Shown here: positions 24,481-33,265 of the stretch, one piece after another
Position numbering within the stretch: the stretch's first letter is position 1
Layout of the letters: each line of letters begins with the position of its first letter
From: Prevotella sp.
GTDB lineage: Bacteria > Bacteroidota > Bacteroidia > Bacteroidales > Bacteroidaceae
NCBI GenBank assembly: GCA_016286995.1
Contig: JAEEVA010000007.1
Location: 1-64,000 of the forward strand
Direction of reading: 5' to 3'
Length of the DNA stretch: 64,000 nt
Notes under the pieces: model-generated
What the model saw: the letters and a program-made list of their open reading frames with translations, nothing else
The model's database searches: none
What the model was told of the DNA's origin: nothing
Made by a program: the position numbers and the translations under genes

Positions 24481-27400
24481 TCAGAAATGATACGATACGC
24501 CGAGATTGAATGTGTTCAGTGTCGCAATGCCCGATGCTACCAGTTGTTGGTTGTTATACACCTTGTGGTTGTCGAACAGCGAGAACAGGTAGGCGTTGTG
24601 GTTGTAGAACAGGCCCCAATGGCTGTCCAGCTTATATTCTGCCGTCACACCGAGATTCAGTCCGAGGCTCCAGCTCTTATCCATTGACGGACCGCCGAAC
24701 ACACCCACATTCCAGCGGCGTTGGTTGTCGTAGCCGTTGAACAGTGTGGTCAGGTCTAACTGGTAGTCCAGCGAGGTGAAGTGCAGTCCAATGTTATGGC
24801 TCTCTTCACCCACTACGTCATCGCCTAAAGAGGCGTATTCAAATTGGGCGCGTACCAGGTGATGCTCATTCAGCCTGTAGCCGGCAACAGCCAGTGCATT
24901 CAGGTTCATGCCACTATCAGTGTAGCGCCACTTGTTCAGGTTGAAGTTCCAGCCGCCACCACCGGCCACGAAGAATCGCGGCTCGTTGAAGATGCTGTTC
25001 TCGCTGCTCTTGCGCTTCTTGGGATTCTGTAGCAGCGTGGTCAGTCCGAAGCGGATGCTCATGGCTGTCTTGGCATCCAGCTTGTGGAAGCCAGGCTGTT
25101 CAACGGTCGTCACAAGACTGTTGGTGTCATCATCTACGAAGACGTTGTTTAAGAACAGATGCGTGTACATCGGTTCAATCTGGAAGCGCAGGTTGTCCTG
25201 AAGCTTGACCCATAGTTGCAAACCGGCACGCAGGCCATTGGTATTGTTACGGACCTGGCTCTTATTGCCCGCCAAGACAAGGACTCCTCTCTGGAAACCG
25301 GCCATCAGGTTGACGCCAAACTGCTGGTTCCAGTTGTAGTGGCTGCGGAATCCCAATGGATTGATCAGCAGGTCGGCAAACAGAGAGCCATTAACCACTG
25401 ATGTGATGACGTCCGACACATTGCCATATTCGCTGGCTTTGACATTGACGGCACCACCTTTGGAGGCGTTGATGCCGAAGCGTGCTCCGATGCTGGGCAG
25501 CATCCACCATCCCATCGACATCTGCAGGGAATGTCCGAAAGTATCTCCTGTGTCGGCCGGCATTCCCGGGAACCATGCCAGTCCATAGCCGTAGTCCATG
25601 AAGAACGGGCTACGTTCTTGTATGAAGAGGTTGCTGATACCCTTTCCTGTAGCATGTGCAGCAGAGGCAATACTCTTTCCAGTGAAACGTGCAGCAGAGG
25701 CAACACCATTGGCAGCTCCTTTGGCAATACGCGTCGTGGGACCTACCAAGTCGTCGAAGACATACATCAGTCCGAAGTTCATGCTGCTGATGACCGTACC
25801 CAACTGGTTATAGAACTGGTCAGTGGTATAGAGACTATTGTCCATCCAGTAGATGCGATGCTGGTAGAATAGTGCCAGATGTCGCAAGAAGCGATATTCC
25901 AGTTGCAGTCCGAGGTTGACGCCGAAGTGTGTCTTGTCGCTGTTGAACGCCACAGTGGGTCCCAGCATGGTGCTGACCGTCCATCGTCTGTTGGGCTGGT
26001 AGCCCGTCAGGAAGTTTGAGAGGTTCAGCTGGTAGTCCACCGAGGTCATCCAGTTCTTCCATTTCTGCTCGTCGCCGTTCTCCAGTCTGATGCTCTCTGT
26101 CTGGTATTCCTCGTTCAACATTACGCCGCTATATTCGTTGAAGTGGTAGCCAGCCATCAGCATGGCATTCTTGAACATGCCGGCAGAATGGTCTGTATAG
26201 CGCCATTTCCTGACGGAATTGTTCCAGCCTCCACCAATGCCGATGTAGTAGCCGCTGGGCAGTACGCCCACAGCACTCTCCGGTCGGATGTCCTGTCGGT
26301 TGCCCATCAGCAGTTCCACACCCAGCTGGAAGGTCAGCTGGTCGTCACGTTTACGGTTGTCGTCACCCTGACGATGGATGAGGAAGGTATACATGGGTTC
26401 GAAGAACAGACGCGTGTCGTGACTGAGACGTACCCATGGCTGCATGGCCAAATGGTAGCCCATCACGATGCTGGTGCTGCGATAGTGTTGTGTGCTGATC
26501 ATCTTCATCAGTCCTGTCTCATAGCCGGCAAGCAATGTCAGTCCGGCCTTCGACTCCCAGTCGTAATAGCGGGTAAAGCCAAAGGGATTCAACAGTGCAT
26601 CGATGGCCACGCCGGCATAACCCATCATGTTGGTCTTGTCGCCTGTTTCCGACCATGCACCATTGGCCATGTTGAGTGTCGCACGCAGTCCAATGGCAGA
26701 CGACAGCCAGCCACCGAAGCCAAAGCTGTGACTCGGACCGATGGTTTTGCCATAGCGCAGGTCTTCGAAGGTGTTGTAGGCGGCAACGCCTGTGGCGTAG
26801 TGGAAGAAGAACGGGCGGCGCTGTGCCTTGTCCTCGTCACTACCCTGTAGCCATCGCTGTCCCTCGCCAAAGTGGCGTTTGAAGTCGCCAGTCATCGACG
26901 GCGGTGTCAGCTGATTATTGAAATAGTAGATGTACGACAGGTTCAGACCGTACGACACGTTGTACTTATGCCAGTTCTTGCTTTGGTTGGCCAGGTCAAT
27001 GTCGGCACTGTTTAGCTGAACGAACGGCTCTGCTGTCAGAGATGCGTGGGGACCGGCAAAAAACTTGAACTGTACGCCGGCATGCGCATTCATTGACGAG
27101 GCCTTCTCTTTCAGGTAGTAGGCCGTCTTCCTGTTGTTGCCTGCCCCGAGGAAGGCGTAGTTATAGCCAATGCCGATAAATGGCGATACGTCGAGTGCCC
27201 GTTCCGGTCTGTAGCCCAGCAGATAGGATGACATGCTGAACAGATAGTCTGCTTCGACACCAAAGGCACCATTCAGGGTCTGTGCTCCTTCACCTTCGAG
27301 GCCTGCGCGCATATAGCCGACACCCCCCGACAGTCCTATGCGGGCTGTATGTAGTGGACTGAATTGTCTGCCGAAGCGCAGATGTAGTGTCGTCAGTGGT

Positions 27401-27666
27401 TCGGTGGCATTCTGGTTGGCATGATACAGGGCCATATAGCCAGCACCGAAGTCAATGAAATTGTTGCCCTTGGACATGGCGTCACCCCTGTAGCGATGGA
27501 GCCTGTCCATCGAGAAGCGGATGGCGTTAAAGTCCCTGGGCTTCGGCATTTCGTATGATACCGAGTCTTCCTCCATCCTCTCAGGAATGGAGTCAGCCCG
27601 TGTACCTACGGCCAGCGTCAGCAGCAGTACCAGCAGACAATATCTTATCGCGTCAGTTCTCTTCAT
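24481..27666 (-). CDS. Giant outer-membrane protein with three tandem beta-barrel-like modules
   Basis: 1061 residues with a signal peptide ending at about RADS. The sequence falls into three related beta-rich modules: about 45-270, 284-665 and 684-1061. Modules 2 and 3 align visibly: (R)SPFFMDYGYG / RRPFFFHYATG, INPLGFRSHYNW / LNPFGFTRYYDW, MAGF / LAGYE, FQIEPMYTHLF / FFEPMYTFLI, GGGWN....KWRYTD in both, SLDYQLDLTTLFNGY / SVDYQLNLSNFLTGY, and both end in NLGVSYHF / NFGLMYVF-like strands. This looks like fused barrels joined by short helical linkers (ATRIAKGAANGVASAARFTG). The start overlaps the end of the OmpA-domain gene by 14 bases. I know no named family; membership in an envelope complex is inferred from the operon. 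Confidence 0.75.
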   Translation of the reverse strand: MKRTDAIRYCLLVLLLTLAVGTRADSIPERMEEDSVSYEMPKPRDFNAIRFSMDRLHRYRGDAMSKGNNFIDFGAGYMALYHANQNATEPLTTLHLRFGRQFSPLHTARIGLSGGVGYMRAGLEGEGAQTLNGAFGVEADYLFSMSSYLLGYRPERALDVSPFIGIGYNYAFLGAGNNRKTAYYLKEKASSMNAHAGVQFKFFAGPHASLTAEPFVQLNSADIDLANQSKNWHKYNVSYGLNLSYIYYFNNQLTPPSMTGDFKRHFGEGQRWLQGSDEDKAQRRPFFFHYATGVAAYNTFEDLRYGKTIGPSHSFGFGGWLSSAIGLRATLNMANGAWSETGDKTNMMGYAGVAIDALLNPFGFTRYYDWESKAGLTLLAGYETGLMKMISTQHYRSTSIVMGYHLAMQPWVRLSHDTRLFFEPMYTFLIHRQGDDNRKRDDQLTFQLGVELLMGNRQDIRPESAVGVLPSGYYIGIGGGWNNSVRKWRYTDHSAGMFKNAMLMAGYHFNEYSGVMLNEEYQTESIRLENGDEQKWKNWMTSVDYQLNLSNFLTGYQPNRRWTVSTMLGPTVAFNSDKTHFGVNLGLQLEYRFLRHLALFYQHRIYWMDNSLYTTDQFYNQLGTVISSMNFGLMYVFDDLVGPTTRIAKGAANGVASAARFTGKSIASAAHATGKGISNLFIQERSPFFMDYGYGLAWFPGMPADTGDTFGHSLQMSMGWWMLPSIGARFGINASKGGAVNVKASEYGNVSDVITSVVNGSLFADLLINPLGFRSHYNWNQQFGVNLMAGFQRGVLVLAGNKSQVRNNTNGLRAGLQLWVKLQDNLRFQIEPMYTHLFLNNVFVDDDTNSLVTTVEQPGFHKLDAKTAMSIRFGLTTLLQNPKKRKSSENSIFNEPRFFVAGGGGWNFNLNKWRYTDSGMNLNALAVAGYRLNEHHLVRAQFEYASLGDDVVGEESHNIGLHFTSLDYQLDLTTLFNGYDNQRRWNVGVFGGPSMDKSWSLGLNLGVTAEYKLDSHWGLFYNHNAYLFSLFDNHKVYNNQQLVASGIATLNTFNLGVSYHF

Positions 27667-30070
27667 GTTCGTTCTTCCCGTCTTCCTCTTCCGTATCTTT
27701 CTTCTGGCCCTCCAGCATCAGGTCTTCGAACTTCTGACGATACTCCTGCGCCTTCTTCTTGTCGTAGGGGAACTTCTTCTTGATCTCATCGCTGATATTG
27801 GCATCAGAATTATAGTATTTGTTGTAATAAGTAGGATCCAAGTCAAAGCAGTGCTGCATGTAGGCAATGAACGACGGCGTCTGGTTCTCCTTCATCAGCA
27901 GGGCTTTCTCGGCACCATACTTAGCTGCGAGTTCCATGAAGTCGTCATCGGACGTCTCAGAACTGTTGGCAGCAATGACGCCCTTCATATACCACTTCTT
28001 GGGATTATCGTCAGGAAGGGCATCAATCAGGGGCTTCACGTCATCGTAGGTCTTGCCCAACTCTGGCGCTAACTCGAAGTTCAGTACGGCATTGTTGACG
28101 TCACCGGTCTGCATGGCATAGCGCAGGGCTTCCATGGCTCGGCGTTCCTCGTCAGGGGTCTTGTTCTGCTTGAAGAACAGTGTCTCCAGGTCAGTGAACA
28201 TCTTGATGTCACGGAACTCGTCGGTATTCGGCAGCTTGTCCGCCAAGTGCGAGGCAGCTCCCAGCTTCATGGTCTTGAAGTACATCACGGCCTGATTGGC
28301 CACCAGCTCACGGCGGTTGATGGTGTATTTGTATTCGTTGTCGAATGAGATCTGGCGCTGAGCCTCTAAGGCCGACTTCATGTCGATATACGGAGCCAGG
28401 ATGGCCGTGTTGACTTCATCACGCTCGATGGCATAACACGCCATGCGATTGGCGATATAGGCTGCAAAGGGACTGTATTTCGATGTTGAGCGGTCCTTCA
28501 TCTCATTATAGGCACGAATGGTCAGCTTATGCAGTTCTGTGCTATCCTTGATCTGGCGGAACAGGTGGTAGTAGTCACCATTCGAGAAACGGTTGTCGCC
28601 ACCTTCGGCATACGACTTGTCATTATAATAGGCCCACAGTGCCTCTTCGGGGTCCATCACCTTGTTCTGGCGGATGGTGTATGAGCACTTCATCAGGCGC
28701 AGGTTCTGCAGGATCTGGGTCACAGCAGGTATTTCAGTCGTCATACGACGGATGCCCTGCAGGGCATTGCGGCTGATAAGCTCACGCATCTCCGTGGCTT
28801 CCATCTTCAGTCCGCGCTGGTCCAGAGAGTCGGCCACATCTTCCCAGGTATACACCTTCGGCGGTGCTATCTGCATGCCGGCAGTACCCACATACGGACT
28901 GATCATGCTCAGGGCATGCTGGGCACGCTTGTTGGCCAGTTCGGCATTGCGCTCGGCATTACCGTCAGGCGATGCTGTACCCTGAATCTTCACGTTCATC
29001 AACTGTCTGCCATAGCTGCGCAACTCCCGAATCAGGTGATTAATGGTCTGGGTATTGATGGAGTCGTCGGTGAGCTTGGCAGTACCAATCTCAAAGGTCA
29101 GCTGCAAATCACGCGCTGTCTCACGCAATTGGGCCTTGGCTTGTTCGTAGTAACGTTCATCGAGTTCGATGTCCTTGCGTGCAAAGCCTATATCAAGCAT
29201 CTTCCACGGCTTGCGGCTGTTACAGGTACCCTCCTTGCTGTTGTCATCGTAATAGATGTGGGTGTAGTCTTCCAGCAGCAGGTCTGACACCCATTTGTAG
29301 CTCTTCTCAGGGTCAGGTTTGGGGAAGGTAGCCTCCCAAATGAACGAGAAAGGCTTTTCAGTCAGTAGCTGTGGCTGGTTATAGAGGGCCAGCGAGTCAT
29401 TACGCTGGTAGTCGAAACTCTTGCGGCGAATCTGTGCCAAGTGGTACTTCTTGCCTTCGAAGACCAGTGGCTCCAGGTATTGCACAGTGTCTTCCGTCTG
29501 ACAGTCGATGACGGCAGGCTGGAAAATCAGGCGTCCATGTTTGCTGCCATAATCGGCAGGAATGCCTACGGTGACGTTCCAGTGCAGGTTCGGACCATCG
29601 TCGACAGGCGGCAACTCACGCATCTGCATGCCACGGCGCTCACCGAAGACATCGGTATTCTTCAGCAGGATACCGTCAGCCGACTCACTCTTCAGCACGA
29701 TATCGTATTTCAGTTGCTGCGTAATCTTGATGACTCGTGGACTACCCTCGTCGATGACCAGCAAGGCACCACCCATAGACACGTCAGCCTCGAAATGACC
29801 TTCGTAGTCAGGTGTCACCATATCATTGCTCTTGATGGTGGCATAGCCGCCCTGACGCATGGTCTGAGCACGGTATTCCTTGGCCTGGCGCTGGGCTTCG
29901 TTGATATTGTCGAAGACATAGACCGGTGTGCTGACGGGGGCATTCTGGTAACCGCCGTCCATGGTTTTCATGGCACGCTTGACACTACCCGTCACATGGA
30001 CGACCTGAGCCAGGGCGTCAGAAGTAGAGAGAAGGAGAAACAGGCATACAAAGGACAACAGCTTTGCCAT
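27653..30070 (-). CDS. Secreted protein with internal OmpA-like domain
   Basis: About 805 residues from the ATG at 30070, which gives a proper signal peptide (MAKLLSFVCLFLLLSTSDALAQ); the frame runs 29 codons further upstream without one. The first ~300 residues are beta-rich with no recognised fold. Around 325-420 lies an OmpA/MotB-type segment (LTFEIGTAKLTDDSINTQTINHLIREL, VKIQGTASPDGNAERNAELANKRAQ), so the peptidoglycan-binding-like module is in the middle, not at the end. The C-terminal ~400 residues are helical and TPR-like, ending in a long charged Lys/Glu tail. Second-strongest part of the operon with the barrel protein. Related mixed OmpA proteins occur beside DUF3575 genes in Bacteroidota. 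Confidence 0.78.
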   Translation of the reverse strand: MAKLLSFVCLFLLLSTSDALAQVVHVTGSVKRAMKTMDGGYQNAPVSTPVYVFDNINEAQRQAKEYRAQTMRQGGYATIKSNDMVTPDYEGHFEADVSMGGALLVIDEGSPRVIKITQQLKYDIVLKSESADGILLKNTDVFGERRGMQMRELPPVDDGPNLHWNVTVGIPADYGSKHGRLIFQPAVIDCQTEDTVQYLEPLVFEGKKYHLAQIRRKSFDYQRNDSLALYNQPQLLTEKPFSFIWEATFPKPDPEKSYKWVSDLLLEDYTHIYYDDNSKEGTCNSRKPWKMLDIGFARKDIELDERYYEQAKAQLRETARDLQLTFEIGTAKLTDDSINTQTINHLIRELRSYGRQLMNVKIQGTASPDGNAERNAELANKRAQHALSMISPYVGTAGMQIAPPKVYTWEDVADSLDQRGLKMEATEMRELISRNALQGIRRMTTEIPAVTQILQNLRLMKCSYTIRQNKVMDPEEALWAYYNDKSYAEGGDNRFSNGDYYHLFRQIKDSTELHKLTIRAYNEMKDRSTSKYSPFAAYIANRMACYAIERDEVNTAILAPYIDMKSALEAQRQISFDNEYKYTINRRELVANQAVMYFKTMKLGAASHLADKLPNTDEFRDIKMFTDLETLFFKQNKTPDEERRAMEALRYAMQTGDVNNAVLNFELAPELGKTYDDVKPLIDALPDDNPKKWYMKGVIAANSSETSDDDFMELAAKYGAEKALLMKENQTPSFIAYMQHCFDLDPTYYNKYYNSDANISDEIKKKFPYDKKKAQEYRQKFEDLMLEGQKKDTEEEDGKNEHEEN

Positions 30071-30169
30071 GAAACCGTGGCAAACGAGGTGTTGTCCTCT
30101 GTCTTCGCCGCTGAAAAGCGGCATATCTTCCTTTATCTTCCTATATTTTCTTAACACGCGAAGCTTGAA

Positions 30170-30679
30170 TTATCTTAAAATATACGATAGTGAAATGCCC
30201 AGTTTGGTGGGGAGAATCATACTGCCTGTACCCTTCTCGTTCTCATGGTAGAACATCAGGCCGACGCCGGCGTGGAAATCGATGTTCAAGCGTTCAGACA
30301 GGGGCAGCACATAACCGAACGACATGCCAGCTCCAATGGCATCGCCATGGTGATTTTCGTCCTTCCACTCGAAATCGTAGTTGACAAACAACAGGTTGAC
30401 GCCAAAGAAGTGGTACATCATGGGACGGCCGCTGATATAGTAACGCCATTCTGGCTGTGTTCCCACTAAGCGCATGTCCTTATGAACCCAAGGATGATAA
30501 TTGCCCAACACACTCAGTCCCACCGTGCTGCGTTGACTGACCGTCAGTTCAACGGCAGCATTGTAGGTCTGCGTAGCCAGCAAGGCAGCATTCGTGCTGA
30601 CTGCCATCAGCTGCGCACGGCCTTTGATGGGCATCAGCACCAGGAGTGCCACTATCATCATCTGTTGCCACTTATTCAT
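30170..30679 (-). CDS. DUF3575 protein, short form
   Basis: 169 residues with a signal peptide (MNKWQQMMIVALLVLMPIKGRAQ), then AVSTNAALLATQTYNAAVELTV, HPWVHKDMRLVGTQPEWRYYISGRPMMYHFFGVN and GAGMSFGYVLPLSERLNIDFHAGVG, all DUF3575 hallmarks of a small outer-membrane barrel. Such proteins accompany fimbrial and OmpA-type clusters in Bacteroidota. Its start overlaps the preceding gene by eight bases, so it is translationally coupled in the five-gene operon. Confidence 0.88.
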   Translation of the reverse strand: MNKWQQMMIVALLVLMPIKGRAQLMAVSTNAALLATQTYNAAVELTVSQRSTVGLSVLGNYHPWVHKDMRLVGTQPEWRYYISGRPMMYHFFGVNLLFVNYDFEWKDENHHGDAIGAGMSFGYVLPLSERLNIDFHAGVGLMFYHENEKGTGSMILPTKLGISLSYILR

Positions 30680-31634
30680 CTTTGTTTTTTTGTTTCAGTG
30701 TATCTGCCAGGGCTGCCTGTCGTTTCACCTGCATCAGGGAGTCGCTGATATATTTCTTCTCCAGTTCCAGACGCTGTTTCTCGAAACGCTTCTCATAGTC
30801 GGCCTTATCCAAGGAGTCACGGCGGATGGCTTTCTGCTCGGCATGGGCCTGACGTGTGGAGTCACGTCGGATCTCCATCTCGTTCAGATGCAGACGGTAG
30901 CGTTCGTCAATGGCGATGCGACGCTTGTAACGATTGGCCACCGAAGGGCCGAAATGGTACACCAGACTGACGCGCAGCACATCGTTGGCAGCGATGTAGG
31001 GCAGCATGTCGAACGACAGTTTGAACTTCTCACCCTGTGTCACTGTGACATAGCTGTCATCCTCGCGACGGTACTCATCGTGTTTGGCAAACATCACACC
31101 GCCACTCAGCGCCACCTCCAGGTCCAGACTGGCACCGTTGCGATAGCTGTAAAGCGGTGCAATGGTACCTACCGAGAGACCAGCTGCCAGATGGGTACCT
31201 TTGAAACCTGTAGGGCTCAACTTGACGTTATGGCTGCCGTAAGTACCGTAAATACCCAGGAAAAACGAACGTCGTGAACCACGTCCATGCTGATAGCGAC
31301 GCAAGTCAAGACGGACATCCGTCAGGTCGTAGACATTGTATGAGGTGCCTAAGGTCTTGGTTGATGGGTTCCACCTTCCGCCGATTCCCAGTGTCCACCG
31401 GTTCCAGTTCATGTTCCCCAGTGTCAGCTCCAGTCCGATGTTGGGTGTGAGCGCTATCCAGTCTATCATGTTGGTACGTAGGCTGATACGTTCGCTGAAC
31501 GACAGCGTGTCCAGTTTGTTGTCATAGAGATGCCGATTTGGCACAGGTCGTCTGGATGTGTGTCCGCCGGCTGCTATACTGAACAAAAATAGCCCTAATG
31601 TTCCAATAATAATATGTCGTCTGTAATCCTTCAA
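30672..31634 (-). CDS. DUF3575 protein with long charged C-terminal tail
   Basis: About 320 residues. A TAnnTTTG box (TACCTTTG, minus strand, 31651-31658) lies inside the longest reading frame, so the Met codons upstream of it cannot be used from that promoter; a TTG at 31634 gives KDYRRHIIIGTLGLFLFSIAAG, a good signal peptide. The next part (SLRTNMIDWIALTPNIGLELTL..WNRWTLGIGGRWN, DVRLDLRRY, FFLGIYGTYGSHNVKL) is a DUF3575 barrel. The last ~80 residues are a charged helix (RRDSTRQAHAEQKAIRRDSLD). It is the first gene of the minus-strand envelope operon. Confidence 0.8.
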   Translation of the reverse strand: MKDYRRHIIIGTLGLFLFSIAAGGHTSRRPVPNRHLYDNKLDTLSFSERISLRTNMIDWIALTPNIGLELTLGNMNWNRWTLGIGGRWNPSTKTLGTSYNVYDLTDVRLDLRRYQHGRGSRRSFFLGIYGTYGSHNVKLSPTGFKGTHLAAGLSVGTIAPLYSYRNGASLDLEVALSGGVMFAKHDEYRREDDSYVTVTQGEKFKLSFDMLPYIAANDVLRVSLVYHFGPSVANRYKRRIAIDERYRLHLNEMEIRRDSTRQAHAEQKAIRRDSLDKADYEKRFEKQRLELEKKYISDSLMQVKRQAALADTLKQKNKDE

Positions 31635-31650
31635 AACAATAATTTGACTG

Positions 31651-31658
31651 CAAAGGTA
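31651..31658 (-). promoter_or_regulatory. -7 box of the DUF3575/OmpA/barrel operon
   Basis: TACCTTTG on the minus strand; decides in favour of the TTG start at 31634. Confidence 0.6.
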
Positions 31659-31706
31659 CAACATATTTTTGAACGGGCAAAACATTTATATGTTTTTTTT
31701 CGATTG

Positions 31707-33218
31707 TTATACCTCTGGAAATGGCAATTCGAAGTGCATTTCTTGATGAGTGACAGGATGCAGGAAGCTGATCTCGGCGGCATGAAGCATCAGGCGGGTG
31801 GCTGTAGCGTGTTGAGTTGAGGAAACAGTAGTACCCCCGAAACCGTAAAGCTCATCGCCTTGGATGGGGCGTCCCAAACCGTCGGGATGGGCACAGTGGA
31901 TGCGCAGCTGGTGGGTACGGCCTGTATGTGGGTAGAGAGCTACGAGATTGTTGGTAATAAATTCGTAATCTGTGACAGCCCGTTTTCCGTGTTCTAAGTC
32001 TACCACTTGGCGAGGACGATTCATGGGGTCAGGTCTCATTGGCAGTGAAATCGTTCCCTTCTTTCCTATGGACGACAGTGGATTGTTATGGATAGTCCGT
32101 GTTAGTCCGCGTAAGTCCGCTGCTTCTAACAAAGCAAGGTATTTTTTCTTTACTTCGTGGCGAACGAATTGCTGCTGCAGGGTTTTGAAGATTTCTACGT
32201 TCTTGGCCACGATGAGCAGGCCACTGGTTCCCATGTCAAGTCGGTGGGCGACAAGACAATCGGGGTAACGCTGTTGCATGACGGTTTGTACCGAATAAGT
32301 CTCTATACGGCCTGGTATGGAAAGCAGTCCGCTGGGTTTGTTGACTACCAGCAAGTAGTCATCCTCGTAGACGATGGGGATATCCTTATGGTCGAATCCC
32401 AGTGTCTCAGGGTCTGGGTCGACGTCCAGTCCTTGGAGCATCCATGTCAGGATGGGCTTGCATTTGCCTCGGCAGGCTGGGTAGTAGTTTAAATGCTGCC
32501 GTAGCTCCGTCTTGGTGGTGGCTCCCCACCAGAATTCAGCCATACAGACAGGATGTAACCCCTGCTGGTAGGCATGTTGCAGTAGTTTCGGGGCACAGCA
32601 GTCACCTGTGCCGCCAGGGGGTAGGGGGTATTTGCGCTGCAGTTTGGGCTTGTTATAGTATTCCTGCCAGATGTCTACCAGGTCTTTCACTTCACCGCGA
32701 GCATTCAGCAACTGGTACTGGTGGAAGAGCCATAGTTGCAGGTCTTGGGACATTTGCTTGGGGCTTGTGGCGGTGGTGGTTTTTATAGTGGCTATAGTGC
32801 CTATAGTTTCTATAGTGGCTATAGTTTGGGAGATTTCGCGCTCCTTCGTCTTGAAGTAGCCGTCGGGCTGTTGGGCATCGTAGACGGGTGGCACAAAGTA
32901 GTCCCAGTCGTTGCGGCCTGCTAATAGACCGCTGTAGGCAGCCAGAAAACCGTAGCGCCCCAGCGTGTCCGACGGTTTTCCTGTTGGAAAGCCATCACGC
33001 CCCAGTGTGTCCGACGGTTTTGCCGTCGGATTCTCCACCACCAGTACGCCGAACATCTTGCCTCGGTCGGCATCTTCGCGGATGTCGGCGTGGGTGGCGA
33101 TATACTGCTGTACCTCGTGGGCAGCCAGCTGACAGAGCGGGTGTGGCTCGTAGGCAAAGGGGTAGGTGAAGCGCTGTGGCTTCTCAATATCTGTATGTAA
33201 TAGATGCAGATGCGTCAT
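31707..33218 (-). CDS. RluA family pseudouridine synthase with repeat-expanded N-terminal region
   Basis: About 503 residues. The C-terminal half is a RluA-type catalytic domain: VYEDDYLLVVNKPSGLLS, the catalytic Asp in AHRLDMGTSGLLI, YLALLEG-like and PHTGRTHQLRIH. It isomerises uridine in rRNA or tRNA. The long N-terminal half (MFGVLVVEN..., GFLAAYSGLLAGRN, FVPPVYD...) is the extension usual for this subfamily in Bacteroidota. Two in-frame low-complexity insertions interrupt it: a 14-residue unit containing KPSDTLGR twice (32956-33021) and a run of TIATIETIG-type residues coded by five 9-bp units (32784-32828). ATG at 33218 is chosen because the promoter -7 box is at 33227-33234. Confidence 0.9.
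   Translation of the reverse strand: MTHLHLLHTDIEKPQRFTYPFAYEPHPLCQLAAHEVQQYIATHADIREDADRGKMFGVLVVENPTAKPSDTLGRDGFPTGKPSDTLGRYGFLAAYSGLLAGRNDWDYFVPPVYDAQQPDGYFKTKEREISQTIATIETIGTIATIKTTTATSPKQMSQDLQLWLFHQYQLLNARGEVKDLVDIWQEYYNKPKLQRKYPLPPGGTGDCCAPKLLQHAYQQGLHPVCMAEFWWGATTKTELRQHLNYYPACRGKCKPILTWMLQGLDVDPDPETLGFDHKDIPIVYEDDYLLVVNKPSGLLSIPGRIETYSVQTVMQQRYPDCLVAHRLDMGTSGLLIVAKNVEIFKTLQQQFVRHEVKKKYLALLEAADLRGLTRTIHNNPLSSIGKKGTISLPMRPDPMNRPRQVVDLEHGKRAVTDYEFITNNLVALYPHTGRTHQLRIHCAHPDGLGRPIQGDELYGFGGTTVSSTQHATATRLMLHAAEISFLHPVTHQEMHFELPFPEV
32784..32828. repeat. Nonamer tandem repeat (TATAGTnnC x5) inside the pseudouridine synthase gene
   Basis: Five consecutive 9-bp units; three codons per unit, so the frame is kept. 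Confidence 0.85.
32956..33021. repeat. Direct repeat of 24 bp, period 42, inside the pseudouridine synthase gene
   Basis: Copies at 32956-32979 and 32998-33021 differ at one base; the 42-bp period equals 14 codons. Confidence 0.85.
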
Positions 33219-33226
33219 AATGAGTG

Positions 33227-33234
33227 CAAAATTA
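33227..33234 (-). promoter_or_regulatory. -7 box of the pseudouridine synthase gene
   Basis: TAATTTTG on the minus strand, nine bases before the ATG, implying an almost leaderless transcript. Confidence 0.6.
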
Positions 33235-33265
33235 CACAAAAAACGTCTATTCTAAAACTCTATTG

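Noticed and set aside
23049..31634. Fimbrial (FimA/Mfa1) operon
   Set aside because: DUF3575 and OmpA genes are suggestive, but there is no fimbrillin or anchor gene in the unit.
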